From: Mantamonas sphyraenae
Lineage: Eukaryota; CRuMs; Mantamonadidae
Direction: 5' to 3'
Length of the DNA: 64,000 nucleotides
Assembly: GCA_026936335.1 (NCBI GenBank)
Contig: JAPMXV010000039.1
Coordinates: 124,001 to 188,000, forward strand
This document shows positions 42,414-57,700 of this stretch, piece after piece. The first letter of the stretch is position 1. Each line of letters opens with the position of its first letter. The notes under the pieces are model-generated. The model saw only the letters and a list, made by a program, of their open reading frames with translations, searched no databases and had not been told where the DNA came from. The translations under genes were made by a program, and so were the position numbers.

Positions 42414-45400
42414 ATGGAGGACGTGCCAGATATCCTCTCAGACCTGGCCAAGGAACATAGAGGCCTGTCTCAAGTGGCAAACCGCCTGGAGGTGGGTTTG
42501 AGGGACGACGACGGATTTCACCGGCCAACATGCACTGACGCCGAAACGCGGCCCCTGCACACCACAGAGACAGCCCCAGGAGAATTTGGGGGCACTGACG
42601 GATGTGTTGGTGGACATTGAGTATACAGACGCACTTGCCATGCACCTTCGTGCGGTGGTGCTGCCTGTGGTGCGCACGTTGGTGAGCAGCGGAGCCAGCG
42701 GAAAGCAAGCCGCAGCCGTGTCTCGCACACTGGTGCGCTTGGCCAATGTGGCGCCGCAGGCACGTGGCATGGTGCTCAAACACCTGCTGACCAATGCATC
42801 GCCTCTTCAGGTGATCCTGCGGCTGACGGCCGCGGGCAAGGGCGGACCCAAAGCGGAGCAGCGGCTGGTGGACATGTTGCAGTGGGTGCACACCGCCCAA
42901 AGTCTGTTTCACACGCGACTCAGTCGTGCGTGGGACTGGTCGTTGCTGTTTCCGCTGCTGTCCCATCCGCAGGAGACGGTGCGAGCGCACGCAGTGCTGC
43001 TGCTTGCCCGTCAGCAATCGCTGCCCGAACGCACGGTCCGCAGCCTGTTGGAACGGTACGTACCTTTGCAGGGTGCCGTGCAACACAATGTGACGCTGCT
43101 GATGACACACGTGATGCAGGTGTATGACCAGCAGACGCAGCTGGTGCACACACCCAGGCTTCCGCTGCGTGCACAGCAAAAGGCCCTGCTGCCACCCGAC
43201 GAATCCGAGTTTGTCCAAGTGGCCAACATTGTGCTGCCAGTCAAGGGCAAGCACAATCGCACCGGCACACACACGCACACAAGCAGCAACAGTAGCAGTG
43301 GCAGCAGCAGCAGCAGTGGAAGCAGCAGCGGAAGCGACGTGGTGACATGGGTGGACGACGACGCATTTGTGGAAACCGAAACCACCACTGCCAATCTGCG
43401 CACGGCTGCGCTGGCCATTGCCACGGGCAACCAAATCCTGCTGGAGGGAGTGTCAGGCTCGGGCAAGACGAGTTTGATCGCCCACATGGCGTCGCTGACA
43501 CACAACACAGACATGATCAAGGTGCACCTGGGCGACCAAACGGATTCCAAGACTCTGTTGGGCACATACATTTGCACAGACGTGCCGGGCGAGTTTCGTT
43601 GGCAAGCCGGGCCGCTGACACAGGCGGTGCGCTCGGGTCGCTGGCTGCTGATCGAGGACATCGACATGGCCCCGTTGGAAATCATTTCCGTGCTCATTCC
43701 CCTCTTGGAATCACGCACACTCTTCATCCCGTCGCGAGGCGAGAGCATCCAGGCCGCCCCGGGGTTCCAGATGTTTGCCACAAAAACACTGGGCCGCCGC
43801 GCACGCAGCAACAATTACGCAGAGACGTCTTTGATTCTCGACAAGCTGTGGACGAGGGCTGCCATTACTCCGCTGAGCATGGAGGAGCTGCGTGTGGTGC
43901 TGAGCACGCAATATCCCGCGTTGGAGGCGCTCATCGACACGTTTGTGGATGTGTACGACATGCTGAGTGCCCTACCGGGTCACAAACTGCCCCTGAGCAT
44001 TCGCAATGTGTTCAAATGGGCGCGACGCGTGCATGCGCTGAACGCACATCTGATGTCCTCGTCAAACAGCACCTTTGTGCCAACCGAGTTGAAGGAAACC
44101 GTCTTCATCGAGGCCGTAGACTGCTTCTGCGGCTCTGTGGCAGCCGCCGACGTGCACACGGCCCTGCTGAAGCGCATTGCCCAACGTATGAGCATCCTGC
44201 CCGAGCGTGCGGTGCACCTGATTGGCCAGCGGCGTCCGGATGTGGATCATTCGGAGCAGGTGCTGCGTGTGGGACGCGTGCAGCTGCCAGTCAATGTCAA
44301 CCGGCTGCTCAAGAGTGCCCAACACGCCCAGTTTGGCTACACACGCTTCTCCCTGCGCCTGTTGGAACAGATTGCCGTGTGTGTGCACGAGAACGAGCCT
44401 GTGTTGCTGGTGGGCGAAACAGGCACGGGCAAAACGACGATTGTCCAACATCTGGCGGAGACGCTGGGCCACAAGCTGCTTGTCATCAACATGAACCAGC
44501 AAAGTGACAGCTCCGACCTGCTGGGTGGCTTCAAGCCCGTGGATCTGCGTGTGCTGGGGCGGCCGTTGCACAAACGCTTCGACCGTTTGTTTTCACGCAC
44601 GTTCTCACGCAAGAAGAACGCCGACTTTCTGGCCAAGCTCGACAAGCGTTGGATGCGCAAGGAGTGGAGCAAGCTCATCAAGCTGTACCGGCAGTCGATC
44701 AAGATGGCCCTGGCTCGTCTGGGTGCCACGGCGGTGGCATCATCCAAGGAGGAGGAAGAGCAAACGGAGGGCGATGTGGAAGAGACGTTGCAACAGCAAG
44801 GCACACACGGCAACAAGGGCAAAAAGAGGCGGCATGTGCAGGAGCAAGGAACAACACAGGGAGGTGACAGCAAACGGGCAAAAACTCAGGGTGCCCGCAA
44901 GAAGCACAGCAACGGCAACAAGAATGGGAATGCCCAAGCAGAGGACACGGCGGCTGTGGAGGAGTGGAGACAGTTTGCAGGTGCTGTGGAGGCGTTTGAG
45001 AGGCGGTACAAGCAGGTGAGCAACAACTTTGCATTCCAGTTTGTGGAGGGCACGCTGACCAAGGCTGTGCGCAACGGTCACTGGCTGTTGCTGGATGAGA
45101 TCAACCTGGCGAGCGCAGAGACGCTGGAGTCTCTGAACGGCCTGCTGGAGAGCGAACACGGCAGCGTGCAACTGAGCGAACGAGGCGACGTGGAACCCGT
45201 GCCTCGCCATCCCAACTTTCGCATGTTTGGCTGCATGAACCCGGCCAACGATGTGGGCAAGAAGGATCTCCCGCCCGGTCTGCGCAGTCGCTTCAGCGAG
45301 TTCTTTGTGGGCGAAATGCTGGACCCAACCGATTTGGCCATTGTCGTGCGTGCCTACCTGCGCGACATTGTCAACGACGAAACCGCCGAGCGCATTGTCC

Positions 45401-45729
45401 GCTTCTACCTGCGTGCACGCGAACTGGCGGCCACCAAGCTGGTGGATGGCGTCAACGAGAAGCCACGCTACTCGCTGCGCACACTCACTCGCGCATTGGG
45501 CTACGTGCGCTCCATCATTGCTATGTACGGACACGACCAGGCACTGTACGAGGGATTGTGCATGAGTTTCCTGACCCAACTCAATCAAGAGTCCACCGAC
45601 GTGCTGGAGCAAGAAATCCACAGTTTGGTGGTGCCACACGTCACACGCAAAGCCCTTCGACGCGCTCCTCGTCGACCCGGCGGAAGCGAAACAAAAGCAG
45701 GCGACAGCAGCAAGGATGCCAACAATGCT

Positions 45730-45760
<31 letters not shown>

Positions 45761-48700
45761 GTGGGGCTGGTGGTGGCAAAGGCAAGCAGATGATGGAAGA
45801 GGATGACGGCGAACATGAGGACTATGTGCTGTTCTCCAAGTTTTACATCGCCACGGGCTCGCTGAAGCCGCAAACGCCGGCCAATTACATTCTGACGCCG
45901 TCCATTGAGGGACACTTGCGTTCGTTGGCACGGATTGTGGTGTCGCAACGCTACCCGATCCTGCTGCAGGGGCCAACGAGTGCGGGCAAGACGTCGATGG
46001 TGCAGTACCTGGCACAACGGACGGGTCACCGGTTTGTGCGCATCAACAACCACGAGCATACGGACATCAGCGAGTACCTGGGCACGTATGTGTCCAACGC
46101 ACAGGGCAAGCTGGAGTTCCAAGAAGGGATCCTGGTCGAGGCGCTGCGCAACGGGTACTGGGTGGTGCTGGACGAACTCAATTTGGCACCGTCCGAGGTG
46201 CTTGAGGCGTTGAACAGGCTGCTGGACGACAATCGCGAGTTGTTCATCGCAGAGACGCAGGAGACGGTGAAGCCGCACGCCCACTTTGCCCTGTTTGCAA
46301 CCCAGAATCCTCCTGGGCTGTACGGAGGACGAAAGCAGCTGTCGCGTGCGTTTCGCAACCGTTTCGTGGAACTGCACATTGAGGACATTCCCGAAGAGGA
46401 GCTGAAGACCATTCTGGAGAAGCGGTGCCTCATGCCAGCGTCCTTTGCAAGCAAGCTGATCAAAATCATGAAGGAGCTGCAACGCAAGCGGCAGGGCACA
46501 CAAGTGTTTGCCGGCAAGCATGGGTACATTACTCCGCGTGATTTGTTCCGCTGGGGTGATCGCAGGCCGCGGTCGAAGCAGGAATTGGCAGAGCATGGAT
46601 TTATGATTCTGGGCGAGCGGCTGCGCAAGGAAGAGGAAAAGGAGGTTGTGAAGGAGGTGATCAGCAGGCACATCAAAGTGGACGTGGATTTGGAGGCGAT
46701 GTATTCGGGCGAAAGCGAGTCATCGGAAGCGCTGGCGGCATCGCTTTCCGCCGGGGCCTCGAAACTGATGGAGGACGGCCGCATGAAACTGGGCGACTCA
46801 TCCATCATCTGGACGCAATCCATGCGTCGTCTGTACAGTCTCGTGGGCCACTGTCTGGCCAACAAGGAGCCCGTGCTGCTCGTGGGTGAAACCGGCTGTG
46901 GCAAGACCACAGTGTGTCAGGTGCACAGCGAACACCTCGACAGGCCCCTTCACATCCTCAATTGCCACCAACACACCGAAACGGCAGATTTTCTCGGCGG
47001 ACTGCGACCCGTGCGCAATCGGCATCACCTTGCCGAACGCATCCGGGATCTGGTGGCACAGGAGACGACGACGACGACGACGACGTCAAGCACGGTGGCA
47101 GCAGGCGAGGATGAGGACATCGAGAACGGGGAGGATGCCGGCATGGATGTGGAGGGAAGCCGTGGTGAGGACACATCGTCAGGGGCGACCTTGGTGGATG
47201 ATGGTGATCGGCACGACGGAGAGGGACAGGCCCAATCGATCCATGCGCTGGTAAAGAGTGTGAAGCGACCCAGCGAGGCGTTGCGTGCGGCGTACCGTGA
47301 GTATCAGAGTTTGTTCACGTGGCAAGATGGGCCGCTGTTGCACGCCATGCGTGAGGGCCACGTGTTCCTGGTGGACGAGATCTCGTTGGCAGAGGATGCG
47401 GTGCTGGAACGACTCAACAGCGTGCTGGAGCCGTCACGCACGCTGGTGCTGGCGGAGAAAGGAGGCGTGGAAATCGAGGAGATTGTGGCACACGAAAACT
47501 TTCGCATCCTGGCCACGATGAATCCAGGGGGCGACTTTGGCAAGAAGGAGCTGTCGCCTGCGCTGCGCAACCGCTTCACGGAAATCTGGGTGCCCAGTCC
47601 CACCGTGGACGAAGACATGCGCCTGATTGTGCGCGAGCGACTTGGCGACGAGCTCGGCAGGCTCAGTCAGCTGGTGCTGGACTTTGTCAAGTGGTGGGAC
47701 GCCCAATCGGATCGGCCCCAAACGGCAATCAGTCTGCGTGACATCCTGTCCTGGGTGGACTTTGTGGTGAAAACCCATGCGCAGATCGGATTGTGGCGAG
47801 CGTACGTGCACGGCGCCTGCCTGGTGTTTCTCGACGCCATCCAGACGTACACACGGGACACGGGACTGCGACGTGCAGGCTTTGAGTTTGTGGTGGGCCA
47901 GTTGCGCGAGTGCGAGTGGTTGCATGAGTTCACCGGCGACGCAGGGGCCCAGGAGGAGGCATTGGCGCGTGAGTTTGACAAAGGGGGTTTGGAGCAAGCC
48001 AGCGACGACGGGTTTGGCCTGGTGGACGATGATGGCAGCGAGGGTGGTCGTCGGCTGTTTGGTGCGTCGCCATTCTACATCGAGGTGGGTGGGAAAGCGG
48101 TGCAGGAGAGCCGATACTCGCTGAGTGCGGCGACGACAGCAAAGAACACAACGCGGATCCTGCGTGCGATGCAACTGCGCAAACCTATCCTGCTGGAAGG
48201 ATCGCCTGGGGTGGGCAAGACGACATTGGTGCAGACGCTGGGCAAAATGGCAGGCCACCGAGTGGTTCGCATCAACCTGTCTGAACAAACAGACATGATG
48301 GATCTGCTGGGGTCGGATTTGCCCGTGGAGGGTGGTCAGGCAGGCGAGTTTGCCTGGCGCGACGGCGCGTTTTTGGATGCCATCAAGCGAGGCGATTGGG
48401 TGCTGCTTGACGAGTTGAATCTGGCGTCGCAGTCTGTGTTGGAAGGATTGAACGCGGTGCTGGACCATCGCGGGACAGTGTTCATCCCGGAGTTGGATCA
48501 GGAGTTTGAATGTCCTTCCTCGTTCCGAGTGTTTGGATGCCAGAACCCGACGCAGCAGGGTGGCGGACGCAAGGGCCTGCCCAAATCCTTCCTGAACCGC
48601 TTCACACAGGTGCACGTGACGGAATTTACGCGCGAGGACCTGTTGCACATTGCCACACAACAGTACCCGGCGATTCCAGAGGAGGTGGTGGCACGCATGA

Positions 48701-51700
48701 TCTCCCTGAACAGCGCCGTGCACGCCGATGTCAGCGTGCGTCGTGCCTACGGTCGCCAGGGGGCGCCGTGGGAGTTTAACCTGCGCGATGTCTTTCGCTG
48801 GTGCGATTTGATGATGCGCTACCAAAGCGCCGAGAGCGGTTGGCACCCGGGTGAATTTGTGGACATGATTTACCTGCAACGCATGCGCACGCGCGAAGAC
48901 CGGCTGCACTTGCGCAAGCGATTCCTGCAGGTGTTTGGTGGTGAGGAGACCGTGGAGGCGACGGACATGAGTCATCCGACGTGGCACTTGGGTGCGGAGC
49001 ATGTGCGTGTGGGCAACGCGTGGCTGCGACGACGAACCGATGGGGGCGTGGATGAGGTGGACATGGAGGGTGCACTGATGATGCTGACGGAACAGAGTGG
49101 GGCGCTGGAAAACCTGATGCGTGCCGTGGACATGAACTGGATGAGCATCCTGACGGGACCGTCGGGCAGTGGCAAAACGTCGCTGGTTCGCCTGCTGGCA
49201 CGTCTCACGGGCAATGTGCTCCACGAATTTGCCATGAACAGTGGCGTCGACACAATGGAGCTGCTGGGAGGCTTTGAGCAACTGGACATGCAACGACACC
49301 AGGAACGTGCGCGTTCCGAGGTTGCCCAGGCCGTCCGTCTCGTGTGCCGAACAGTGCTGGCGGTGATTGGCGAGGAAGGAGAGGGTGAACTGGACGCCGA
49401 CAGCACAATCGATGCTGAAGGAGAGCAGATGCACGAGGGCGACGACCACAGCAACAACAACACCAACAACGCGTCGTTGTCACGCGTCGAACGCGCACAG
49501 CTGCTCGTGTCGAGGCTGCATGCTGTGGAACGTCGCAGCCAGCAACAACATGGTGGGATGGGGCAGGGGCCTCACCAGACCAGCGGCGGTGGCAGTAGCA
49601 GCAGCAGCAGTGGCGTACGCGCGGATGTGCTGATGCGTCTTGTGCGGCAGGCGGCCGAGACGGCCGAGGCGTTTGGGGTGGCTGAGGACGAGTCGGTGCT
49701 GGATGCGTTGGGTCGTTGTGAGGCGCTGTTGGACGAACTGGCAGCGTTGGAGGGCAACGCAAACGCAGCGGGTCGTTTCGAATGGATCGACGGCCTGCTG
49801 ATCCGGGCGTTGGAAAAGGGCCACTGGGTGGTGATTGACAACGTGAACTTCTGCAACCCGACGGTGCTGGACAGGTTGAATCCGCTGATGGAACCGCACG
49901 GCGAGCTGCTTGTGAACGAACGCGGTCTGGTGGATGGCGAAATCAAGTGCATCCGCGCACATCCTGGTTTCCGCCTGTTCCTCGTCATGGATCCCGAACA
50001 CGGGGAGATTTCGCGTGCAATGCGCAACCGCGGCGTGGAGATTGCCCTCGTGGCTCCCGATGTGTTGGGACAGGACATGCTGCGTGTGATGATGAGCCGC
50101 GGTGTGGCCGTGCCTGGGCTGTGTCGTGCCATGGCCCATTTCCACGCAAAAATGGACGCCGAGGCACGCTACGGCGAACGCTACGCCGTCAGCCACCTCG
50201 TGCAATGGTGTGCACTCACACGCGAACAGGTCCACCGCGGCCATTCCCTCATGCATGCCGCCGAGTCCAGCATGCAGGAGGTGTACGTGCGTCACCTGCT
50301 TGATGCGGATGCACGCGCACGTGCCATGGAACTGTATGCCCAGGAGGTGGCGCTGCACTACGATCCTCACCGCGACGCGGCATTGGCTGGCGTGTGGCCC
50401 ATGCAATTGGACATGGTCCATGCACAGCAGAGCGGCGTCGAGGCGAGCGCCCTCTCCAATGCGCGCATCCTGCTGGAGCTGGGTTTGGAGTTGGCGCACC
50501 ACGACGTGCAACAAGACAGTAGCGACAACGATGCATTCGAGCAGCGCATGCAGGACCTGTGTGAACATCTGCGAGCCTACGTGGGCCATCCGTGCCCCGA
50601 CGAAGAGGCAACAGCGCGCGAGGTGATTGCGCGGGAAATTGGCGCGGTTTTCGATGGCCATTCGAGTGTCTCGGCTGCGTTTGAGACGGCGCTGGGTGTG
50701 ATGACGCGGTACAGGTCGCACCAGATGCGTGCGTACGTGGAGGATGCCGGTCAGCAGTTGTTTGAGGGCACGTACGCTGCGCGAGCTGGTTTTGCAAACG
50801 ACAACGGGGGCGATTTGGAGGAGAATCACGCGCTGTGGGCGGAAATCGTGCGTGGAGAGGAGGCGCGCGAGGGAACGGAGGCTGCCCAAGCCTTGCAGGA
50901 GGAACATGCGTGGGTGCAACGATGCAACTGGGCTCTTGTGCGTGTGTTGTGGGCGATGGAGGAGCGTGCTGTGTTTGCACAAGGTGTGAGGTCGTCACGT
51001 GCGTCGCGTCACAGCCGCAGTGCAATGGAGTGGAGTGTGGACCACGCGGAGGGACGGGTCAAGACACGTGCGCTGGAACACGCGTGCTTGGGCCATTTGC
51101 ATGCTCTGGACACGCACACATTGGCGCTGTTGGATTCCTCATTGATGGGATTGTGCCAACGGGCAGACCTGCAAGGGGCACAGGGTGTGTTGGAGCTCGT
51201 GCTGTCGTGTGTGGCCGAGTCACAGGCGATGTGGGAGGCAAGCACAACGGGTCCCTTCCGTCTGCACGCCATGCAACTTGTGTTGGCTTCGATGCTGGAC
51301 AGCATTCAGCAGCTGCTGGCGGAGCTGGAGAAGAAGGGCGTTGATGCGGCCAATGGGAATGGGGAGGACACAGTTGCCGAGGCGTTGGGGGTGGTGGACG
51401 AGGCAGAGGCGGTTGCCACAGAGGTGGGACAGATGCTGGAGGTGTTTGGCATGCGCATGGCTCGCGGAGGAGCCCATGAAAACAACACTCTGTGGATGAA
51501 CGGCGGTCATCCGTGCGGCCATGGTACCGCCGAGTTGCACGCCATGCACGCACGCTGTGTGGCATTGGCGAAAGAGGTGCGGTACGAAGGTGACAGGGTC
51601 AGCAACAGCAGCAGCAACAGTCGCGGCACGGGTGTTGCACACACGCCAGCCAATGCCAGGCAGCTGGTGGGATTGTACGATCGCACGTGGAAGCGGGAAT

Positions 51701-54700
51701 TGGCACAGGTGGTGGCCAGTGTGGCGTATGCCAACGAGCAATACGAACGACTGGCTGTGTCGAATGCCGCCCAGATGGACCTGTACGTGCGTCGCCTGGG
51801 CGTGCAGCTGGACGATCTGGAGCGGCGGTTGCGCGAGACGGAAGCCAAGGTTGCGGGTGAGTTTGCTCGTTCGCCCGAATGTCGCTTCCACGAGTACATT
51901 TGGGAGACCGCAGACGATCGCAACGAGGAGGACAAGGCCAGTGAGTTGGAGCGTTTGGGCAGCGAGTTTGCCGACAAGCAGCACCGCTTTGCCATTCAGA
52001 TGTGGCCCATTCGGGAGCTGTCAGACGTGCAGCGGCAGCAAGGCTTGCTTGCTCGGCTGTGGGCATTGATGTTGGGTTGGGACGACGATGTGGATGCTCT
52101 GCGTGCGGAGCTGGCTGTGTATTTGGAGGATGCGGTGCATCCATTGGCCAGTGGAAGTGGTGCGCAAGAGGGGGCGTGGACACAGTTGCAGTGGAAGCTG
52201 GCGGCAGTGGAGGAACAGGAGCAGGGTGACGAGTTGGATCTGGCAGGCGTCCAGAGCATGCTGTACCACGAGGCACTGCAGCGCGTGTGGCGCAACACGT
52301 GCAACACAGCCATGCAGTGGACGTTGGATGGACCGACGCGGTTGCAAATGAGCAGTCGTGCGCCACTGATGATGGAGGCGTTGAACAATTGGCACCGGTT
52401 GGCAATTGGCCAGCGGGTGGGCAAAGTGGAACAGCTGCGTGAAATCCAGCGTCGCATCGACAGGCCACAGGCGCCAGTGGACACCTGGGCCATGGCCGTG
52501 ATGCAGTTTGCGCACATTTGCAGCTGCATTGTCACGGATGTTGATGAGCATGTGGAGCAGGACCAGGACCAGGACCAGGAAACGGCCGGGAATCACACAC
52601 CTGCGGTTTCCACGCAGCTGCAGCACGCGTATGTGCGCAGTGAGGCGTTTGACCCAGACGTGCTGTTGGATGCGTTGGCGGCGACAGAGCATTCGGTGTG
52701 GCGGTCCATTCTGGACACGCAGGTGCGCGCCTGTGTGGAGTGTCTTGAGCAAGGCGTAAAGGAGGCGCAGAGCGCAGATACGACCAACAAAAGGTCGGAG
52801 AAACTCACGGGACTGCTGTGGACGCGTGTGGGCCAGCTGCGTCTGGAGCTGATGCTGCCAGCGAGCATGGTGGACCCGCGGGCACAGGAGCAGCACAAGA
52901 TGCAGTGCCTGATGTATCTGTTGGACGAGGTGGAGCGGCAGATGCGAGTGGGTGACACGGTGGACACATTGTTGTTCGGTCGGCGCGGACCGTCTGCACG
53001 CAGCAGACGCTTTGCGGGCCTGCAGAACACGCTGCGTGAGGCCATGGCTGCGGTGAAGGCAGGACGTGTGTATCGGCCGGAGGACCAGCACTTTGGCGAA
53101 TTGTACACGGACATGATGGCCATTGTGGAGTCGCTGATGAAGCCGCAGCGTGTGGAGAGTTTGCTCGAATCCGGGCAGCGACTTCAGGAACGGATGTGGC
53201 AGGAAACGTGCCAGCAGTCCATGGAACGGCTTATGAACAAGTACGACGGCTATCAAGACATTGTGGTGCCTTTCAACAACGCCCTGTGGGAGATCCGCAG
53301 CGGTGTGCGTATGGTGCATGGTGCGCAAGCCATGAGCGAAGCGGACGGCGTGGAACTGCTGCTGCCGGCAGTGATGCACTTTGGTGTGGGTGACGCACAG
53401 GTGGATTCTGTGGCACAGGTGGCCTTGATTGCAGACGCGAGTGCCCACGAAACGATGGAACGGTTGGGTGTGAGCGAGAGCCGTGCTGTGCGTGCGTATG
53501 GGCGGCTGCTGCTGACGGCCATGCACCGGTCATGGGACATGTGGCGTCACGCGGCACACGGAGACCGAGATGCCATGCAGGTGTTGGATTATGTGTGGTC
53601 GCTGATTGGCAAGGCGTGGACGCGACAGCATGCGGCAAAGCTGGCCAAGGAGGAAGCGGACGCGGCAGAGTATGCGTACAAGGAGAAGAAGACGCGGCTG
53701 GAAGGGGAGGATGAGGATGAGGACAAGGATGTGCGTCGCATGTTCCCCACGTTCAGCTCAGCATACTCGGACCTGGTGGACCTGGAGGAGCTGGAGGGAT
53801 TCGAGGTGGACGAAGAACACGACGAGGCGGCGCAGGAAGAGGCAGACACAAAGGCCGACCTTGTGGAGAGTGTGGGGCTGGGCGATTTGTTGAGTGACGA
53901 CGAGGTGATCGAGGTATGTCGTGTGCATCTGGACGTGTTTGGCCAGCGGCAAGCGATGCCACGTTTGGACGTGGAGAAGCAACGTATGCGCAGCCTGGAG
54001 ACGGGTCTGCACGCGGTGCGGCTGATGTTTGGACAACGCGACTGGTCTGTGCATGCAAGCGTGGAACCTCTGGTGATGCCGAGTCTGCTGATGCAGAGCG
54101 TGCTGATGTTCCGCGAGATGAATGTGAGCGAAGGCACAGCCGAGGGTGAGCCTGTGGACGTGTATCGCTCTGCGTGCATCCGTGAGGCAGTGCTTGTTGT
54201 TCCGCCTGTTGTGGACATGATGGGTCGTCTGCAGGAACTGCTGGCAGAGTGGCCCAACCACCCGATTCTGATCCAGCTGCTGAAGATCAGCGCACGGCTG
54301 CTCGAGTTTTCGTTCGACAGCCCCGTGATGAAGATCATCACGGGCCTGGAGCTTCTGTTGACCAAGGCGCAGGAGTGGGAGGAGTATGCGGCAAAGCACG
54401 TGTCGCTGAAGGAGCAGCTCGCCAAACTGAGCGCCCTTGTCATCCGCTGGCGCAAGTTGGAAATCGACAATTGGGCGAGTGTGTTGGATTGGAAGACCAA
54501 AGGGTTTGAGGTGCGTGCCATGCATTGGTGGTTCCACCTGCAGGGGATGCTGGAAAACAACACCGGGGAGGACAAAATGGACGAGGACGAGAGCACGCAC
54601 GGGTACTTTGCCTCGCTGGACCGGTTCATCCGCACATCCAACATTGGCGAGATGGCCCACCGCATGGGCTTGTTGCGTGCGTTTGTGGGCCACGTCGAGG

Positions 54701-57700
54701 CACGGATGGAGGCGATGGCGGAAGACAATGAGGGCGGTGCAAACGTGTCGTTTCTGCGTCGCATGCGCAACGTGATGGTGAACCTGTTGGGATACTACAG
54801 CCAGTACCGCGAGGCTGTGGAAGCGCAGGTGCGTGAAGGGACGCTGGGCATCCGCAAGGAGTTGAAGGATTACCAGAAACTGGCCAAGTGGGAGGATGCC
54901 AACTTTTACAGGCTCAAGGTGGCGTCTGAAAAGTCGCACCGGCGCTTGCTACGTCTGTCCCAGCGGTACGAACGTGCGTTGGGCTTCAGCTTCAGCCTGG
55001 TGTTGGCCAAGGCGATCGAGCAGGAGGAGCTTCTGAGCAAGGGGGTGGTGGAACGTGCCAAGGAAGGACGCCGAGGGCGTGCAAACGCATGGCCGTGGGT
55101 GCATATCACAGGTGTGCTGGGCCATTACTTTGAGCAGGCAGAGGCAAAGGAGGACGGGCGGCGTGTGGACGTGAGCGTGGACAAGTACTTCCGCAAGGCA
55201 AAGCGCTGGCACCACGAGACGGCGCTGAGCTGCGGGAAGCAAGCACGAAGGCACATCGAAAGTGTGGCGCAGATGAGCAGCGACGTGATTGGACGTGCGC
55301 TGCAGCTGCGTGAGGAAGAGGCAATGATGCAGTCGAAGCGACGCAGTTTCACACTGTTGCTGCACGAGTTGGAGCGCGCAGGGCTGAAGTACAGGCTGGG
55401 AAGGGATCACATGGACCAGGCACGATGGGAAAGCATGTTTGAGGAGGATGTGGTGGACATGAATTTCCTGGACGAGCATGCAGGGGCGCTTCCTGTGAGC
55501 GCAGGCGCAGTAGCTGGAGTGCAGAGCCAGTGGGCCAAGTGCGAACGGTACATGTACGAAGGCATGAGCAAGTTGCAACGGTTGCACCAAGCGTCACAAC
55601 GTGCGCACGGCGAAATCCAAAAGTTGGAGGTGCTGAAGTGCACAGGCTTTTCGGAAGACGTGACGGATCTGATGCGTGGACAACGAGCACTCCTGGTGGC
55701 AAAACGTACGCAATACCAACGCATGATGGGCGTGGTGCGGCAGCTGGCGGCGCTGGCAGACGGGGGCGGATGGGTGGGAGAATGGTGTGGCGAGCGGCTG
55801 CGTGTGGCCCAGCAACTGGAGCTGCAGCTGTGGCAGGTGTTGCAGCTGCGCCACGTCAACACGGGTGTGCAACAGGGCGTGCAGGCGGGTGAGGAGGCGC
55901 TGCTGGAGGCGCTCAAGGCTTATGTGAGCGTGCTGCAGAGTGCTTCGCGGTACGGTGTGTTGAGTGCGACGCAACGGTTGGAACTGGATCAGGTGTGCGA
56001 GCGCCTGGAGCGATACAGCAACATGGCTGTGCAAGGGACGGCGATGGTGGACGAGCTGATGGCCAAGGCCAAGGCGGAGATTGCAGGGCAAGCGTGGCGG
56101 GTGCCGGAGAAGGAGTGGGACGAGGAGGTGGATGTGGACAAGGTGCAACGTGCGATCGACAGCGTGCTTTTGGCCATGCAGAACGTGCACAAGGTTGTGA
56201 GCGGCATGGAAGAGAGCGGCGTGGACGAGGAGATGAAAGACGGAGACGAGGCCGAGGATATGGAAGTGGACACCGAGGTGGAAGACAAGGTGTTTGTGCG
56301 GCTGCAACGTCTGTTTGAGACAGTGCACAAGGCGATGGACGGCGATGCGGTGGCGAGTGCGTTTGAGGAGGCGGTGAGCGAGTGCGATGGGACGCTGGCT
56401 GGACAGCTGTACCCGTTGGCGCTGCAGTATGGGGTTGTGATGCAGCAGCACGTGTTTGACCTGGTGGAACACCACAAAGCGACATGCAAGCTGCAATGGG
56501 TGCTGCTGAACCTGTTCCTGGCGCTGTTCAAGGACGGATTCTGCAGGCCGCCCGAGTCTGGGGACGAAGATGACGCAGACGAGGGTGATGGGCCCATGGA
56601 AGACGCAGAAGGCACGGGTATTGGCGAGGGACAGGGCAAGGAGGACGTGAGCGACCAGATTGAAAACGAGGAACAGGTGTTGGGACTGCAGGACGACAAG
56701 CAAGAGGAAGGGGAGCAGCCACAGCCGCCACCGGACGAGGAAAACGAAGGATTGGAGATGGAGAATGAGTTTGACGGGGAGACGTTTGAGCCCGGGCTGG
56801 AGGAAGACAAAGAGGACGGGGATGAGGAGGAAAACGAAGAAGAGGAGGAGGAGTTGGACGAGCAAATGGGAGAAACGAACGCAGAGCTGGACAACGTGGT
56901 GGATGAGAAGACGTGGGACGAGGAGGAGGACCAGGACGAAGTGGAGGAGGAAGAGGACGGAATGAGAGACGGAGACGGTGTGGAGGACGGAGAAAAGGAA
57001 ATGGTGGCAAAGGAAGAGAACGAAGACGGGGAAGAGGAGGAAAAGGAGGACAAGAAAGAGAAGGAGAAGGATGGAGAGGAGAAGGAAAAGGAAGATGCAG
57101 AAGAGAAGGAGCAAGAGATGGATTTTGAGCCGGAGCTGGGTGAAGAGGAAGCGCAGGAGGAGAAGGAAGGGGGAGAGGCAGGGATGGATGTGGAGACGAG
57201 AGATGAGCAGGACTTTGAGATTCCGGATGAACTGAACCTGGACGATGGGATGGAGGAGGAGGAGGAGGAGGATGGAGAACAAGAGAAGGAGGAGGAGGGA
57301 GAAGGAGAGGAAGGAGGGCAAGGAGGAGGAGGAGGAGGGGCAAGGAGAAGGAGAGGAGAAGGAGACGGAGGAGGAGGGAGAAGGAGGAGAGGAGAAAGAA
57401 GAAGAAGCGGCTGCGGAGGAGGACGAAGAGGCGGAGGGCAAGGAGAAGGAAACGGACGAGATGGATGTGGACAACGAAGAGGAAGAGAAGCAAGAGGAAG
57501 GGGGAGAGGAAGAAGACGAAGAGGATGGAGTGCAGCAGATGCGAGGACTTGGAGTGGGGCGGGACGAGGATGATGACAAAGAGGAAGACGGAGGAGACGA
57601 GATGCAGGCGGAAGCGATGGACTTGGAAGAAGGCCAAGATGAGGAAGAGGAGCGTGCAGGAGCAAGCATGAGCACGCAGATGCAGACGGGCGGACAGGAA

